A DNA stretch of 64,000 bases from contig NZ_JBGMWH010000012.1 of the NCBI RefSeq assembly GCF_041514305.1, positions 1 to 64,000 on the forward strand, written 5' to 3'. Positions 14,921 to 23,824 of the stretch are shown here, one piece after another. The notes under the pieces were generated by a model that saw nothing but the letters and a program-made list of their open reading frames with translations, had not been told where the DNA came from and did not search any database. The position numbers and the translations under genes are program-made. Numbering within the stretch: the first letter of the stretch is position 1; the number at the start of each line of letters is the position of its first letter. This stretch comes from Salinarimonas chemoclinalis. GTDB lineage: Bacteria; Pseudomonadota; Alphaproteobacteria; Rhizobiales; Beijerinckiaceae.

Positions 14921-17391
14921 GCGCGCACCAGCGGCACCTTCGGTACGGTGCGCACGCCGCCGCCGCCGTTGCCGCCGCCGTCGGAGCCGTCACCCGGCTT
15001 CTTCGGCGTGGGCTTCTTGGCGGTGCGCGGCTTGCGCCTGGCCTTCTTGGGCGGATCGGTCGGCTTCTCGAGCTTCACCTTGGCGGGCTTCTCCGGCGCG
15101 GAGGTGAAGGCGAAGCCGAGCTTGTCGAGCCCGTCGACGTCCTTCTCGACGATGACCTCCACCGAGCCACCGTCCTTCAGGCGCCCGAACAGGACCTCGT
15201 CGGCGAGCGGCGTCTTGATCGAGGACTGGATCAGTCGGCCCATGGGCCGCGCACCCATGGTCTCGTCGTAGCCGTGCTCCACGAGCCAGTCGCGGGCCGC
15301 GTCCGACAGCGAGATCCCGACGTTGCGGTCGGCGAGCTGCGCCTCGAGCTGGAGGACGAACTTGTCCACCACCTTGGCGATGACCTCGCGCGGCAGGTTG
15401 CCGAAGGAGATGATCGCGTCGAGCCGGTTCCTGAACTCGGGGGCGAACAGCTTGTTGATCGCCTCCTGGTCGTCCCCCACCCGCTTCTGGCGGGTGAACC
15501 CGAAGGCGGCCTTGGCGAGGTCCGCCGCGCCCGCGTTCGTGGTCATGATCAGGATCACGTTGCGGAAGTCGACGTGCTTGCCGTTGTGGTCCGTCAGCTT
15601 CCCGTGATCCATGATCTGGAGCAGGATGTTGAACAGATCCGGATGCGCCTTCTCGATCTCGTCGAGCAGCAGCACGCAATGCGGATGCTGGTCGACGCCG
15701 TCGGTGAGGAGCCCGCCCTGGTCGAAGCCGACGTAGCCCGGAGGCGCGCCGATCAGGCGGCTCACCGTGTGGCGCTCCATGTATTCCGACATGTCGAAGC
15801 GCAGGAGCTCGACGCCCAGAGACTTCGAGAGCTGGCGCGCCACCTCCGTCTTGCCGACGCCGGTGGGGCCGGCGAACAGGTAGTTGCCGATCGGCTTCTC
15901 CGGCTCGCGCAGGCCCGCGCGGGCGAGCTTGATCGCCGAGGTGAGCGCTCCGATCGCCGCGTCCTGGCCGTAGACCACGGTCTTGAGCCCGGTCTCGAGG
16001 TTGGCGAGCACCTCGGCGTCGTCCTTCGAGACGGTCTTGGGCGGGATGCGCGCCATCGAGGCGATCGTGGTCTCGATCTCCTTCACGCCGATCGTCTTCT
16101 TGCGCTTCGACTCCGCCAGCAGCATCTGCGAGGCGCCCGTCTCGTCGATCACGTCGATCGCCTTGTCGGGCAGCTTGCGGTCGTGGATGTAGCGGGCCGA
16201 GAGTTCCACCGCCGCCTTGATCGCGTCGTTCGAGTAGCGCAGCTTGTGGAACGTCTCGTAGTAGGGCTTGAGGCCCTTGACGATCTCGATCGTGTCCGCC
16301 ACCGACGGCTCGTTGACGTCGATCTTCTGGAAGCGGCGCACCAGCGCGCGGTCCTTCTCGAAGTACTGGCGGTACTCCTTGTAGGTCGTCGAGCCGATGC
16401 AGCGCAGGGAGCCGGCGGCAAGCGCGGGCTTGAGGAGGTTCGAGGCGTCCATCGCCCCGCCCGAGGTCGCACCGGCGCCGATCACCGTGTGGATCTCGTC
16501 GATGAACATGATCGCCTTGGGATGGTTCTCGATCTCCTTGACGACCTGCTTGAGGCGCTCCTCGAAGTCGCCGCGGTAGCGCGTGCCCGCCAGCAGCGCG
16601 CCCATGTCGAGGGCGAACACGGTGGCGTCGGCGAGCACGTCGGGCACCTTGCCCTCGTTGATCTTGCGCGCCAGCCCCTCCGCGATCGCGGTCTTGCCGA
16701 CGCCGGGATCGCCGACGAGGAGCGGGTTGTTCTTCTGGCGGCGGCAGAGCACCTGGATGGTGCGCTGCACCTCGCCCTCGCGCCCTATCAAGGGATCGAT
16801 CTTGCCCTCGCGCGCCTTCTTGTTGAGGTTCACGCAGTAGGCGTCCAAGGCGTCGCCCTTCTTCTTGCCGCGCGTGTCGCCCTCGTCCCCGGAGGGGCGT
16901 TCGCCGCTCTCCTCCTCCGCCCCGCGGGGCGGACGCGCCTCGGTGGCGCCGGGGCGCTTGGCGATCCCGTGCGAGATGTAGTTGACGGCATCGTAGCGCG
17001 TCATGTCCTGCTCCTGCAGGAAGTACGCGGCGTGGCTCTCGCGCTCGGCGAAGATCGCGACGAGCACGTTCGCCCCAGTCACCTCCTCGCGGCCCGAGGA
17101 CTGGACGTGGATGACCGCGCGCTGGATCACGCGCTGGAACCCGGCGGTCGGCTTGGCGTCCGCCCGGTGATCGGCGACGAGGTTCGCCAGCTCGTTGTCG
17201 ACGTACTCGACGAGGTTTCGCCTGAGCGCCTCGATGTCGACGTTGCACGCCCGCATCACGGCGGCCGCGTCCTGATCGTCCACCAGCGCGAGGAGGAGAT
17301 GCTCCAGCGTCGCGTATTCGTGGCGCCTCTCGCCGGCGAGGGCGAGAGCCCGGTGGAGGGCTTGTTCGAGAGAGCGAGAAAAGCTCGGCAA
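14917..17391 (-). CDS. clpA: ATP-dependent Clp protease ATP-binding subunit ClpA
   Basis: The product is 824 aa, the AAA+ unfoldase that feeds substrates to ClpP. It has an N domain with two Clp-N repeats (1-140), AAA module 1 with Walker A GDPGVGKT (227-234) and Walker B MFIDEIHT, and AAA module 2 with GPTGVGKT (508-515) and LLLDEIEKAH. The ClpP-docking loop is FGF within KAAFGFTRQKR, in place of the E. coli IGL. A C-terminal tail of about 50 residues is rich in Lys/Pro/Gly (KKARRKPRTAKKPTPKKP, then poly-Gly). It follows clpS by 32 bases and is coupled to the next gene by ATGA. No clpP gene is in the window. Confidence 0.97.
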   Translation of the reverse strand: MPSFSRSLEQALHRALALAGERRHEYATLEHLLLALVDDQDAAAVMRACNVDIEALRRNLVEYVDNELANLVADHRADAKPTAGFQRVIQRAVIHVQSSGREEVTGANVLVAIFAERESHAAYFLQEQDMTRYDAVNYISHGIAKRPGATEARPPRGAEEESGERPSGDEGDTRGKKKGDALDAYCVNLNKKAREGKIDPLIGREGEVQRTIQVLCRRQKNNPLLVGDPGVGKTAIAEGLARKINEGKVPDVLADATVFALDMGALLAGTRYRGDFEERLKQVVKEIENHPKAIMFIDEIHTVIGAGATSGGAMDASNLLKPALAAGSLRCIGSTTYKEYRQYFEKDRALVRRFQKIDVNEPSVADTIEIVKGLKPYYETFHKLRYSNDAIKAAVELSARYIHDRKLPDKAIDVIDETGASQMLLAESKRKKTIGVKEIETTIASMARIPPKTVSKDDAEVLANLETGLKTVVYGQDAAIGALTSAIKLARAGLREPEKPIGNYLFAGPTGVGKTEVARQLSKSLGVELLRFDMSEYMERHTVSRLIGAPPGYVGFDQGGLLTDGVDQHPHCVLLLDEIEKAHPDLFNILLQIMDHGKLTDHNGKHVDFRNVILIMTTNAGAADLAKAAFGFTRQKRVGDDQEAINKLFAPEFRNRLDAIISFGNLPREVIAKVVDKFVLQLEAQLADRNVGISLSDAARDWLVEHGYDETMGARPMGRLIQSSIKTPLADEVLFGRLKDGGSVEVIVEKDVDGLDKLGFAFTSAPEKPAKVKLEKPTDPPKKARRKPRTAKKPTPKKPGDGSDGGGNGGGGVRTVPKVPLVRA

Positions 17392-17423
17392 GGCTGGCCT
17401 CTACGAGTTCGTGAGGGAAAGGC

Positions 17424-17861
17424 TCACTTCTTCTCCATGACGCATTGCAGCGGATGCTGGTGCTTGCGGGCGAAATCCATCACCTGCGTCACCTTGGTCT
17501 CCGCCACCTCGTAGGTGAAGACGCCGCATTCCCCCACGCCGTTGTGATGGACGTGCAGCATGATGCGCGTGGCGTCCTCTCGCGACTTGTGGAAGAACCG
17601 CTCGAGGACGTGGATGACGAACTCCATCGGCGTGTAGTCGTCGTTCAACAACAGCACGCGATACAAATTCGGTTTCTTCGTGCGCGGCTTCGTACGCGTG
17701 ATGATCGCCGTGCCCGAACGGCCCCCGCCGTTGCCGCCGCCCCCGTCGTCGGGGTCGGAAGCGACGATCGGCTGCCCGACGCCGGGCGGCCCGCCTCGCG
17801 GCCCGCCACCCACGCTTCCCCTTTCGAAGTCCCACCGAACCATGACAGCCGGGTCATCCAT
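17424..17861 (-). CDS. clpS: ATP-dependent Clp protease adaptor ClpS
   Basis: The product is up to 145 aa. It is the N-degron adaptor that hands substrates with N-terminal Leu/Phe/Tyr/Trp to ClpA. The core YRVLLLNDDYTPMEFVIHVL (about 67-86) contains the NDD and Met residues of the N-end pocket, and HHNGVGECGVFTYEVAETKV follows the canonical pattern. The core begins near residue 60, leaving a Gly-rich N-terminal arm (DDGGGGNGGG) longer than in E. coli, as is usual in alphaproteobacteria. Several starts are possible in this arm; the first ATG is taken. It is the first gene of the clpS-clpA operon. Confidence 0.95.
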   Translation of the reverse strand: MDDPAVMVRWDFERGSVGGGPRGGPPGVGQPIVASDPDDGGGGNGGGRSGTAIITRTKPRTKKPNLYRVLLLNDDYTPMEFVIHVLERFFHKSREDATRIMLHVHHNGVGECGVFTYEVAETKVTQVMDFARKHQHPLQCVMEKK

Positions 17862-18036
17862 TCTCTTGCTGGACCGGACGCCCCGCTCGGGCGACGCGCC
17901 CGAGGTCGATGAAAGCGCGTTCGAGCATCAATGTATAGTCCCCCCCGCCGGTTCGCCAGGGGCGGGGCCTCGCATCCGTGTCGCACGCGACGGGCATCCC
18001 ACGGATGCACCGCCGGCGACGGGCCGGGCGCCCGTC

Positions 18037-18423
18037 TCAGACGAACTGCTGCAGCCCGGGGATCGATCCCACGATCGGCCCGAGCGTGTCCTCCCCCACC
18101 TTCTCGCGGCCGTAGGCGAACAGCTCGCGGCCGAGCGGCTGCATCTGGCCCATGTCGACGCCGATCTGCATCAGCTTCCCGCCGAGCTGCATCACGCCGC
18201 CGCCCATCATCCCGCCGATCGAGCCCATCAGCCCGCCGGCGCCGGAGGCCTCCTCGCCGTCGGCCATCGCCTGCTCCGCTGCGGGCATCGCCGCGATGAG
18301 CGCGTTCACCTCCGCCGGCGGCCCCTCCTTGCGCAGGAAGGCGAGGATGATGCCCACCGCCTTGCGGGCGGTCTCGGGATCGAGGCCCGTCTTCTCGGTG
18401 ATGCGGGCGATCAGGTCGTCCAT
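18037..18423 (-). CDS. DUF2267-like small hypothetical protein
   Basis: The product is 128 aa. It opens with a helical domain (MDDLIARITEKTGLDPETAR, AVGIILAFLRKEGPPAEVNA), then a Gly/Met-rich hinge (GSIGGMMGGGVMQLGGKLM) and a conserved-looking C-terminal segment (LGRELFAYGREKVGEDTLG, VGSIPGLQQFV). This resembles proteins labelled DUF2267 in related genera; I am not certain of the family name. No membrane or signal segment is clear. The ATG at MDDLIARI is preferred over the upstream frame, which is Arg/Pro-rich. It is divergent from csbD across about 220 bases. Confidence 0.75.
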   Translation of the reverse strand: MDDLIARITEKTGLDPETARKAVGIILAFLRKEGPPAEVNALIAAMPAAEQAMADGEEASGAGGLMGSIGGMMGGGVMQLGGKLMQIGVDMGQMQPLGRELFAYGREKVGEDTLGPIVGSIPGLQQFV

Positions 18424-18643
18424 GGTCGTCGTCTCCGTGTCTTCGCCCGCCTCGGCGCGGGCTCGTCTCTTCCAAACCGAGTCGGGGAGACATGGGTCGC
18501 AGAGCCGTCCCCGAAGCGCAAGGCCCGCTCCGACGCCCGCAGGGCGCCTCGCTCCCCGGAACGGAACTCCGGGTCGCCCGGCGGGTTCGCTCGACGACGG
18601 GCATCGCCTCGCACGGGGCACGCCCAAATCCAGGGAGACGCAC

Positions 18644-18823
18644 ATGGCCATCGATCACGATCGCACCGAAGGCTCCGCCAAGAACATGGCCGGCAAGGCG
18701 AAGGAAGCCGTCGGCAAGGTCACCGGAGACCAGAAGACGCAGGCGGAGGGCCGCGCGCAGCAGGCCGAGGGCAAGGCCCAGAACACGGTCGGCGGCATCA
18801 AGGACACGCTCCGGGGCAAGTGA
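18644..18823 (+). CDS. CsbD family stress protein
   Basis: The product is 59 aa and nearly all hydrophilic: GSAKNMAGKAKEAVGKVTGD, then QAEGRAQQAEGKAQNTVGGI. This matches the CsbD family, small general-stress proteins of unknown biochemical role, induced in many bacteria by starvation or osmotic stress. GGGAG lies upstream of the ATG. It stands alone between a divergent DUF2267-like gene and the HerA-like ATPase. Confidence 0.92.
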   Translation: MAIDHDRTEGSAKNMAGKAKEAVGKVTGDQKTQAEGRAQQAEGKAQNTVGGIKDTLRGK

Positions 18824-18931
18824 GGCCCCACGGGTCCGGCCCGAGGCCTCGACGACATCGGACGGCCGGAGCGCGAGCCCCGGCCGTTTTCGTGCGCGTG
18901 CCACTGGCGGGAACGTCCCCGTCGCGCCAGA

Positions 18932-20548
18932 ATGCCCGCCGTGGACGACGACACTCCCGGGGGCGACGTGGGCGAAGACGGCATCCTGATCGGCAAGAGC
19001 CGCCGCGAAGACGGGCGCGGCGAGGCGGGGCCCCTCCTCGAGCAGACGCTCCTCCTGCGCCGCGCCAACCGCCACGGCCTCGTCGCCGGCGCGACCGGCA
19101 CCGGCAAGACGGTGACGCTGCAGACGCTCGCGGAGGGCTTCTCGAACGCGGGCGTCCCGGTCTTCGCAGCGGACGTCAAGGGCGACCTCTCCGGCGTCTC
19201 CCAGGCGGGCGATTCGAAGAAGCCGTTCGTCGACCGCGCCGCCGAGATCGGCGTTCCCTACGCGCCGGACGACTATCCGGTCGTGTTCTGGGATCTCTTC
19301 GGCGAGCGGGGCCACCCGATCCGCGCCACCGTCTCCGAGATCGGCCCGCTGCTGCTGTCGCGGCTCCTCGATCTCAACGACACGCAGGAGGGCATCCTCA
19401 ACATCGCCTTCCGCCTCGCGGACGAAGAGGGGCTCCTCCTCCTCGACCTGAAGGACCTGCGTGCGCTGCTCGCCTTCGTCGCGCAGAACGCCAAGCAGCT
19501 CTCCGCCCTCTACGGCAACGTCTCGAGGGCGTCGGTCGGCGCGATCCAACGCCAGCTCCTGGTGCTCGAGAACCAGGGCGGCGAGGCCTTTCTCGGCGAG
19601 CCGGCGCTCGACATCCGCGATCTGATGCGCACCGACCGCACGGGGCGGGGCACGATCAACCTCCTGTGCGCCGAGCGGCTGATGGCGACGCCGCGGCTCT
19701 ACGCCACGTTCCTGCTGTGGCTCCTGTCCGAGCTGTTCGAGACTCTCCCCGAGGTCGGCGACCCGGACAAGCCCGTGCTGGTGTTCTTCTTCGACGAGGC
19801 GCATCTCCTCTTCGACGACGCGCCGAAGGCGCTCCTCGACACGATCGAGCGCGTCGTGCGCCTCGTCCGCTCGAAGGGCGTGGGCGTCTACTTCGTCACC
19901 CAGAACCCGCTCGACCTGCCCGACGAGGTGCTCGGGCAGCTCGGCAACCGCGTCCAGCACGCGCTGCGCGCCTTCACCCCGCGCGACCAGCGCGCCGTGC
20001 GGGCCGCCGCCGAGACCTTCCGCCAGAACGAAGCCTTCGCGGTCGCCACCGCCATCACCGAGCTGCGCGTCGGCGAGGCGCTCGTCTCCACCCTCGACGC
20101 GAAGGGCGCGCCGAGCGTGGTCGAGCGCACCCTCGTCGCCCCGCCGATGGCTCGCGTCGGCCCGGCGACCGAAGCGGAGCGCGACCGGATCGTCCGCGCG
20201 AGCCCGCTCGCGGGCCGCTACGACACGCCGGTCGACCGCGAGAGCGCCTACGAAATTCTCGCCGCCCGCGCCGAGGAGGCGCTGCGCGAGCAGGAGATCC
20301 CCGAGGAGAAAGGGAACCTGCTCGACGCGCTCGGCGGCTTCTTCGGCGTCGGAGGGAACGCCGGCGGCGGACGCCGCGGGCGCCTCACCACCGGCCAGCG
20401 CGTCGCCCGCGAGGTCACCCGCACCGTCGTCGGCCGCGTCGCCGGCCAGGCAGCGGCGGACATCGGCCGCGCCATCGGCGGACGCACCGGCTCGACCGTC
20501 GGCCGGGCGATCGTGCGTGGGGTGCTGGGAGGGATGCTGCGCCGCTGA
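18932..20548 (+). CDS. HerA-like ATPase (DUF853 family)
   Basis: The product is 538 aa. It has Walker A GATGTGKT (53-60), Walker B VFFFDEAHLLF near residue 290, and a sensor region YFVTQNPLDLPDEVLGQLGN. The family (DUF853, YjgR-like) belongs to the HerA/FtsK group of P-loop ATPases. Its substrate is unknown, although homologues resemble DNA-translocating motors. The C-terminal 60 residues are Gly/Arg-rich with VGRVAGQAAADIGRAIGGRT. There is no nuclease neighbour such as NurA, so a DNA-repair role cannot be claimed from context. Confidence 0.9.
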   Translation: MPAVDDDTPGGDVGEDGILIGKSRREDGRGEAGPLLEQTLLLRRANRHGLVAGATGTGKTVTLQTLAEGFSNAGVPVFAADVKGDLSGVSQAGDSKKPFVDRAAEIGVPYAPDDYPVVFWDLFGERGHPIRATVSEIGPLLLSRLLDLNDTQEGILNIAFRLADEEGLLLLDLKDLRALLAFVAQNAKQLSALYGNVSRASVGAIQRQLLVLENQGGEAFLGEPALDIRDLMRTDRTGRGTINLLCAERLMATPRLYATFLLWLLSELFETLPEVGDPDKPVLVFFFDEAHLLFDDAPKALLDTIERVVRLVRSKGVGVYFVTQNPLDLPDEVLGQLGNRVQHALRAFTPRDQRAVRAAAETFRQNEAFAVATAITELRVGEALVSTLDAKGAPSVVERTLVAPPMARVGPATEAERDRIVRASPLAGRYDTPVDRESAYEILAARAEEALREQEIPEEKGNLLDALGGFFGVGGNAGGGRRGRLTTGQRVAREVTRTVVGRVAGQAAADIGRAIGGRTGSTVGRAIVRGVLGGMLRR

Positions 20549-20629
20549 TCGCGGTTCGCGCGATGCGTGACGTGGTCGGCGTCTCGAGGCCCAGCATCGC
20601 AGCGGGAGTGAGATCGCTCTCGGAGTGTT

Positions 20630-20706
20630 TGGTCGGAGTGGCAGGATTCGAACCTGCGACCCCCTCGTCCCGAACGAGGTGCGCTACCAGGCTGCGCTAC
20701 ACTCCG
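20630..20706 (-). tRNA. tRNA-Pro (CGG)
   Basis: On the minus strand the 77-nt gene has acceptor CGGAGTG/CACTCCG, a D arm beginning GCGCAGCCTGG, anticodon stem CCTCG/CGAGG with loop TTCGGGA (anticodon CGG), T loop TTCGAAT and an encoded ACCA end. Confidence 0.95.
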
Positions 20707-20873
20707 ATCTCCTGGTGAGGACGGGGATATAGCGGGCGGGATCGCGGGGCGCAAGCGCTGTTTCGGCGTGTGCGGCACGTTTTCGGCAGGCCGGCGGGGC
20801 CTCGCCGAAACACGTTGCCTCGCGCGCACGAGCGCACTATGGTCCGCGACCGCCGCGGGTCCACCCGCCGCAT

Positions 20874-20948
20874 TGGGGCGTCGCCAAGCGGTAAGGCAGC
20901 GGTTTTTGGTACCGCCATACGCAGGTTCGAATCCTGCCGCCCCAGCCA
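20874..20948 (+). tRNA. tRNA-Gln (TTG)
   Basis: The 75-nt gene has acceptor TGGGGCG/CGCCCCA, D arm GCCAAGCGGTAAGGC, anticodon stem GCGGT/ACCGC with loop TTTTGGT (anticodon TTG), T arm GCAGGTTCGAATCCTGC, discriminator G and an encoded CCA. Confidence 0.95.
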
Positions 20949-21310
20949 GCGCACCCCAGCCGGCGCGCCCCATCCCGCCAGCTCGCCGGCCAGCCCGCCC
21001 CGACCCCGAACGTATCCGGCCTCACTCTCGATGCGCGGGCGAACCCGGCCTCGCGCGCGCACGTCGGCACGTCGGCCGCGGCAGCCCGCACGGAGCGGCT
21101 GCCGGCGGCGAATGGGGCGAACGGGGCGATCGGTCCGCTGTCGGTCCTCCGTACCAACCCCGATCGGGTCCAGCCGGAGCTACAGGCGCGTTTCGCGCGC
21201 TATTGTGCCGCATCGTCCGACTCCGCCGCACACGGGCCGACCCGGGCTCGACGCGGCGGCACATCCAGGCAGGCCCCGCGGCTCGTCCCGGGGCGAGCGC
21301 GGGGAAGCGC
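20949..21310. other. Intergenic region before the GH65 gene
   Basis: About 360 GC-rich bases lie between tRNA-Gln and the GH65 start. They read open in the GH65 frame but give an Arg/Pro/Ala string without family likeness. I see no promoter, RNA gene or repeat that I can support here. Confidence 0.4.
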
Positions 21311-23824
21311 ATGCGCGGCGAGTGGACACTCGGATACGACGGCTTCGATCCCGGCGCCGAGGGCCTCCGGGAGGTCCTCTGCGCGCTCGGCAACGGGTAT
21401 GTCGTCTCCCGCGCGGCGGCCGCGGACGCCCGCGCGGACGACGTGCACTATCCCGGCACGTACCTCGCGGGCGGCTACGACCGGCTGACGACCCGGGTCG
21501 GCGACCGGGACGTCGAGAACGAGGACCTCGTCAACCTGCCGAACTGGCTGCCGCTGCACCTGCGCGCCGAGGACGGACCCTGGCTCCACGCGGGGGAGTA
21601 CGAGCGGCTCGACTATGGCCAGGAACTCTCCCTGAAGGACGGGCTCCTGCGGCGCGGGTTCCGGATGCGCGACGCGGGCGGACGGATCACGCGCTGGCAG
21701 GAGGAGCGGCTCGTCTCCATGGACGATCCGCACCTGTGCGCGCTCGCGGTGACGCTGACGCCGGAGAACTGGTCCGGCCGCCTCGGCCTGCGCGCGGGCG
21801 TCGACGGGGGCGTGGTCAATCGGGGCGTGAAGCGCTACCGCGCCCTCGACGGGCGCCACCTCGCCGCGCCCGAGACCACCTGCGGCGAGGACGGCGTCGT
21901 CGCGCTGCGCACCCGCTTCGTCCAGGCGCGCCGCGAGGTGGCGCTCGCCCAGCGCCTCGCCGTCGAGACGCACGGCGCACGCATCCTCTCCGACCGCAAG
22001 GAGGCGCTCGCGGCATCCGCCTGGCAGGAGCTCGAGATCGAAGCCGAGGCCGGTCGCTCCGTGCGCGTCGAGAAGATCGCCGCCTACTTCAACGCGCACG
22101 ACCACGCCGTCGCGGAACCCCTGCACGAGGCCTGCCGCAGCGTCGCCCGGGTCGCGTCCTTCGAGGTCGCCCGGGAGGCACACGCGCGTGCCTGGCGGCA
22201 TCTCTGGGACCAGGCGGACATCCGCGTCGAGAGCCCCCAGAACGGCGGCGCGCAGCTGAAGCTGAGGCTGCACGTCTTCCACCTGCTGCAGACGGCCTCC
22301 CCGCATTCGGTCGATCTCGACGTCGGCGTCCCGCCGCGGGGCTGGCACGGCGAGGCCTACCGCGGCCACATCATGTGGGACGAGCTGTTCATCTTCCCGT
22401 TCCTGACGCTGCGGCTGCCGGTGCTGACCCGGGCGCTGCTGCGCTACCGCTGGCGGCGCCTCGGCGAGGCGCGCCGCGCGGCGCGCGCCGAGGGCCTCGC
22501 CGGCGCGATGTTCCCCTGGATGAGCGGCTCGAACGGGCGTGAGGAAACGCAGACCGTCCACCTCAACCCGATGTCCGGCCGCTGGCTGCCGGACAACTCC
22601 TATCGCCAGCGCCACATCGGCGCGGCGGTCGCCTACAATGTCTGGCAATACTACGAGGCGACGGACGATCGCGAGTTCCTGCGCGACTATGGCGCGGAGC
22701 TGTTCCTGGAGATCGCGCGCTTCTGGTCGAGCCTCGCCGAGCGGCGCGAGGACGGGCGGTTCTCCATTCGTGGGGTGATGGGCCCCGACGAGTTCCACGA
22801 CGGCTACCCCGGCCGCGACGCCACCACGGAGGGCGGGCTCGACGACAACGCGTACACCAACTTCATCGTGGCCTGGCTCCTCACCCGCGCGAGCGACGTG
22901 CTCGACCTGCTGCCGGACGACAACCGGAGGCGCCTGTGCGAGACGCTCGCGATCTCGCCCGAGGAGATCGCCCGCTGGGACGCGATCTCACGGGGCCTCG
23001 TCATTCCCTTCCACGACGGGGTGATCTCGCAGTTCGACGGCTACGGGGCGCTGAAGGAGTTCGACTGGGCCGGCTACCGGGCGCGCTGGCCGAGCCTCCA
23101 GCGGCTCGACCGCATCCTCGAGGCCGAGGGCGAGGACGCGAACGCCTACAAGGTCTCCAAGCAGGCCGACGTCCTGATGATCTTCTACCTGTTCAGCCGC
23201 GAGGAGATCCGCGAGATCCTCGACCGGCTGGGCTACGCCTTCTCCTCGGCGCAGATCCTCGACACGATCGACTACTACCTCGCGCGGGTCTCGCACGGCT
23301 CGACCCTGTCCTTCGTCACGCACGCCTGGGTGCTCGCCCGCTCCGACCGCAAGGCGTCCTGGCGGCTCGCGCTCGAGGCGCTCGATTCGGACATCGCCGA
23401 CGTGCAGGGCGGCACGACCGAGGAGGGCATCCATCTGGGCGCCATGGCGGGCACCGTCGACCTGCTCCAGCGGTGCTACACGGGCATCCGCATGCGGGCG
23501 AGCACGCTCGTGCTCGACCCGCGCCTGCCCGAGGAGGTGACGCGGCTCGAGACGACGGTGCGCTTCCGCCGCCAGATCCTCGACCTTTCCATCACGCAGG
23601 ACACGCTCACGGTGTCTAGCCGCACGATGTCGGCGCCGCCCGTCTCGATCGCCTATCGCGGGCATGCCCGCGAGATCAGCCCCGGCCAGAGCTTCACCTT
23701 CGGGCTCGTCCGGGAGAGCCGGCCCGACGTGGACGTGCCGGTCCGCGAAGCGCAGCAGGCCCGCGCCGTCGAAGGACGGGAGCCGGCCCCAGCCACGAAC
23801 ACGCCACAGGGAGACCCCGGATGA
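21311..23824 (+). CDS. Glycoside hydrolase family 65 (disaccharide phosphorylase)
   Basis: The product is 837 aa, close to the usual length. It has an N-terminal beta-sandwich (WTLGYDGFDPGAEGLREVL, ALGNGYVV), an (alpha/alpha)6 barrel with GHIMWDELFIFPFL, AMFPWMSGSNGREETQ and GAAVAYNVWQYYE, and a C-terminal beta-sheet. The general-acid Glu is E494 in MGPDEFHDGYP. KVSKQADVLMIFYLF and the late HGSTLS, STEEG-type (TTEEGIHLGAMAG) phosphate loops are present, so phosphorolysis is likely. The donor disaccharide (trehalose, maltose, kojibiose or other) cannot be read from the sequence. The last four bases overlap the PEP synthase start (ATGA), an unusual coupling. Confidence 0.92.
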   Translation: MRGEWTLGYDGFDPGAEGLREVLCALGNGYVVSRAAAADARADDVHYPGTYLAGGYDRLTTRVGDRDVENEDLVNLPNWLPLHLRAEDGPWLHAGEYERLDYGQELSLKDGLLRRGFRMRDAGGRITRWQEERLVSMDDPHLCALAVTLTPENWSGRLGLRAGVDGGVVNRGVKRYRALDGRHLAAPETTCGEDGVVALRTRFVQARREVALAQRLAVETHGARILSDRKEALAASAWQELEIEAEAGRSVRVEKIAAYFNAHDHAVAEPLHEACRSVARVASFEVAREAHARAWRHLWDQADIRVESPQNGGAQLKLRLHVFHLLQTASPHSVDLDVGVPPRGWHGEAYRGHIMWDELFIFPFLTLRLPVLTRALLRYRWRRLGEARRAARAEGLAGAMFPWMSGSNGREETQTVHLNPMSGRWLPDNSYRQRHIGAAVAYNVWQYYEATDDREFLRDYGAELFLEIARFWSSLAERREDGRFSIRGVMGPDEFHDGYPGRDATTEGGLDDNAYTNFIVAWLLTRASDVLDLLPDDNRRRLCETLAISPEEIARWDAISRGLVIPFHDGVISQFDGYGALKEFDWAGYRARWPSLQRLDRILEAEGEDANAYKVSKQADVLMIFYLFSREEIREILDRLGYAFSSAQILDTIDYYLARVSHGSTLSFVTHAWVLARSDRKASWRLALEALDSDIADVQGGTTEEGIHLGAMAGTVDLLQRCYTGIRMRASTLVLDPRLPEEVTRLETTVRFRRQILDLSITQDTLTVSSRTMSAPPVSIAYRGHAREISPGQSFTFGLVRESRPDVDVPVREAQQARAVEGREPAPATNTPQGDPG